DNA of 40,023 nt from Pseudomonadota bacterium. Lineage in GTDB: Bacteria; Pseudomonadota; Gammaproteobacteria; UBA4575. Below the pieces are notes generated by a model that was not told the DNA's origin, made no database searches, and saw only the letters and a program-made list of their open reading frames with translations. Below are positions 39,868 through 40,023 of the stretch, piece by piece. How positions within the stretch are numbered: position 1 is the stretch's first letter; every line of letters starts with the position of its first letter. The position numbers were made by a program, and so were the translations under genes. Where the stretch lies: NCBI GenBank assembly GCA_009839635.1, contig VXPJ01000046.1, positions 1 to 40,023 of the forward strand, read 5' to 3'.

Positions 39868-40023
39868 ATGATCCAGCCAGGTAGCCAATCCTTGCGCAAG
39901 ATCGCGGTGGTCGGGCGAGGCACTGCGGGTTCTCTGGCGGCTGCAAGCATCACCCGCCTGCATCCGGGGGACGACTACGAACTGCACCACATCTACGACT
40001 CGCGCATCCCGGTGATCGGCGTG
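39868..40023 (+). CDS. Flavin-dependent (tryptophan-type) halogenase, N-terminal fragment
   Basis: Only 52 codons are visible; the gene runs off the right edge. ATG 39868 is preceded by GGAGG about 9 bp upstream. After MIQPGSQSLRK comes the FAD-binding Rossmann motif IAVVGRGTAGSLAAASITR (normally GGGTAGW in tryptophan halogenases) and then the segment IYDSRIPVIGV, which matches the halogenase-typical stretch before the GVGEAT-like motif. By family it chlorinates or brominates an aromatic ring, classically Trp, using FADH2, O2 and halide. The diagnostic WxWxIP motif lies outside the window, so monooxygenase relatives cannot be fully excluded. Its place beside a RiPP locus with a Trp-ending core is suggestive. 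Confidence 0.7.
   Translation, partial: MIQPGSQSLRKIAVVGRGTAGSLAAASITRLHPGDDYELHHIYDSRIPVIGV

Noticed and set aside
1..40023. CRISPR arrays, tRNA or rRNA genes
   Set aside because: No regularly spaced repeats and no cloverleaf- or rRNA-like sequence were recognised on reading. Short tRNA-like folds cannot be fully excluded by eye.

Overview
The window looks like a chromosomal stretch from a Gram-negative bacterium, most likely a gammaproteobacterium. The evidence is two autotransporter-type barrels, a TonB receptor, poly-glycine surface lipoproteins, an RND/LolA-like/outer-membrane set and Shine-Dalgarno-led genes. I cannot name a genus. The right two thirds (about 9.8 kb to the end) is GC-rich. 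The left part, especially 8.1-9.7 kb, is visibly more AT-rich and holds small, unrecognised or broken genes, as expected of an accessory region.

Left region (1-9.7 kb): a partial unknown gene; a minus-strand set (a frameshifted barrel remnant, a 71-residue protein, a TbpB-like lipoprotein); a LuxR-type regulator; a SwmB-repeat autotransporter; a second TbpB-like lipoprotein; and a run of very small genes. These include two diverged copies of one small gene around a zinc ribbon, and two frames each cut by a single in-frame TAA. A 14-bp palindrome, CTATCAATTGATAG, lies upstream of the autotransporter and of the second lipoprotein, with weaker versions near 2602 and 8263. A diverged ~125-bp direct repeat (3916 and 8145) carries a conserved 15/21-codon frame next to two of these sites.

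Middle region (9.7-20.5 kb): a TonB-dependent receptor and a Calx-beta autotransporter, divergent across an AT-rich intergenic region with inverted repeats; an SDR-family reductase; a small unknown protein; and a subtilisin-like serine protease lipoprotein.

Right region (20.6-40 kb): a RiPP biosynthetic locus of the nitrile-hydratase-leader-peptide (NHLP) / TOMM class. It contains an 83-residue NHLP precursor ending in the very short predicted core LCCCW; a fused YcaO cyclodehydratase; an AlkB-type di-iron membrane oxygenase fused to a GlnE-like nucleotidyltransferase region; and a two-ABC-protein NHLM exporter, one member with a C39 leader peptidase, plus a shortened HlyD-like adaptor. Two minus-strand genes join the exporter operon: a 379-residue unknown, and a protein whose N-terminus matches the precursor leader without gaps but whose body is a terpene-cyclase-like alpha/alpha-toroid with a DLDSTT motif. 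An RND transporter, a LolA-like protein and an outer-membrane barrel flank this core and may handle a hydrophobic product. A flavin-dependent (tryptophan-type) halogenase starts at the right edge; the core ends in Trp.

Working model (inference): the leader is recognised by the YcaO protein, the three consecutive Cys become thiazolines or thiazoles, and further tailoring uses the AlkB-like oxygenase, the cyclase-like protein and possibly the halogenase. C39 cleavage after Ala-Gly then releases the product during export. No flavin thiazoline dehydrogenase is visible in the window.
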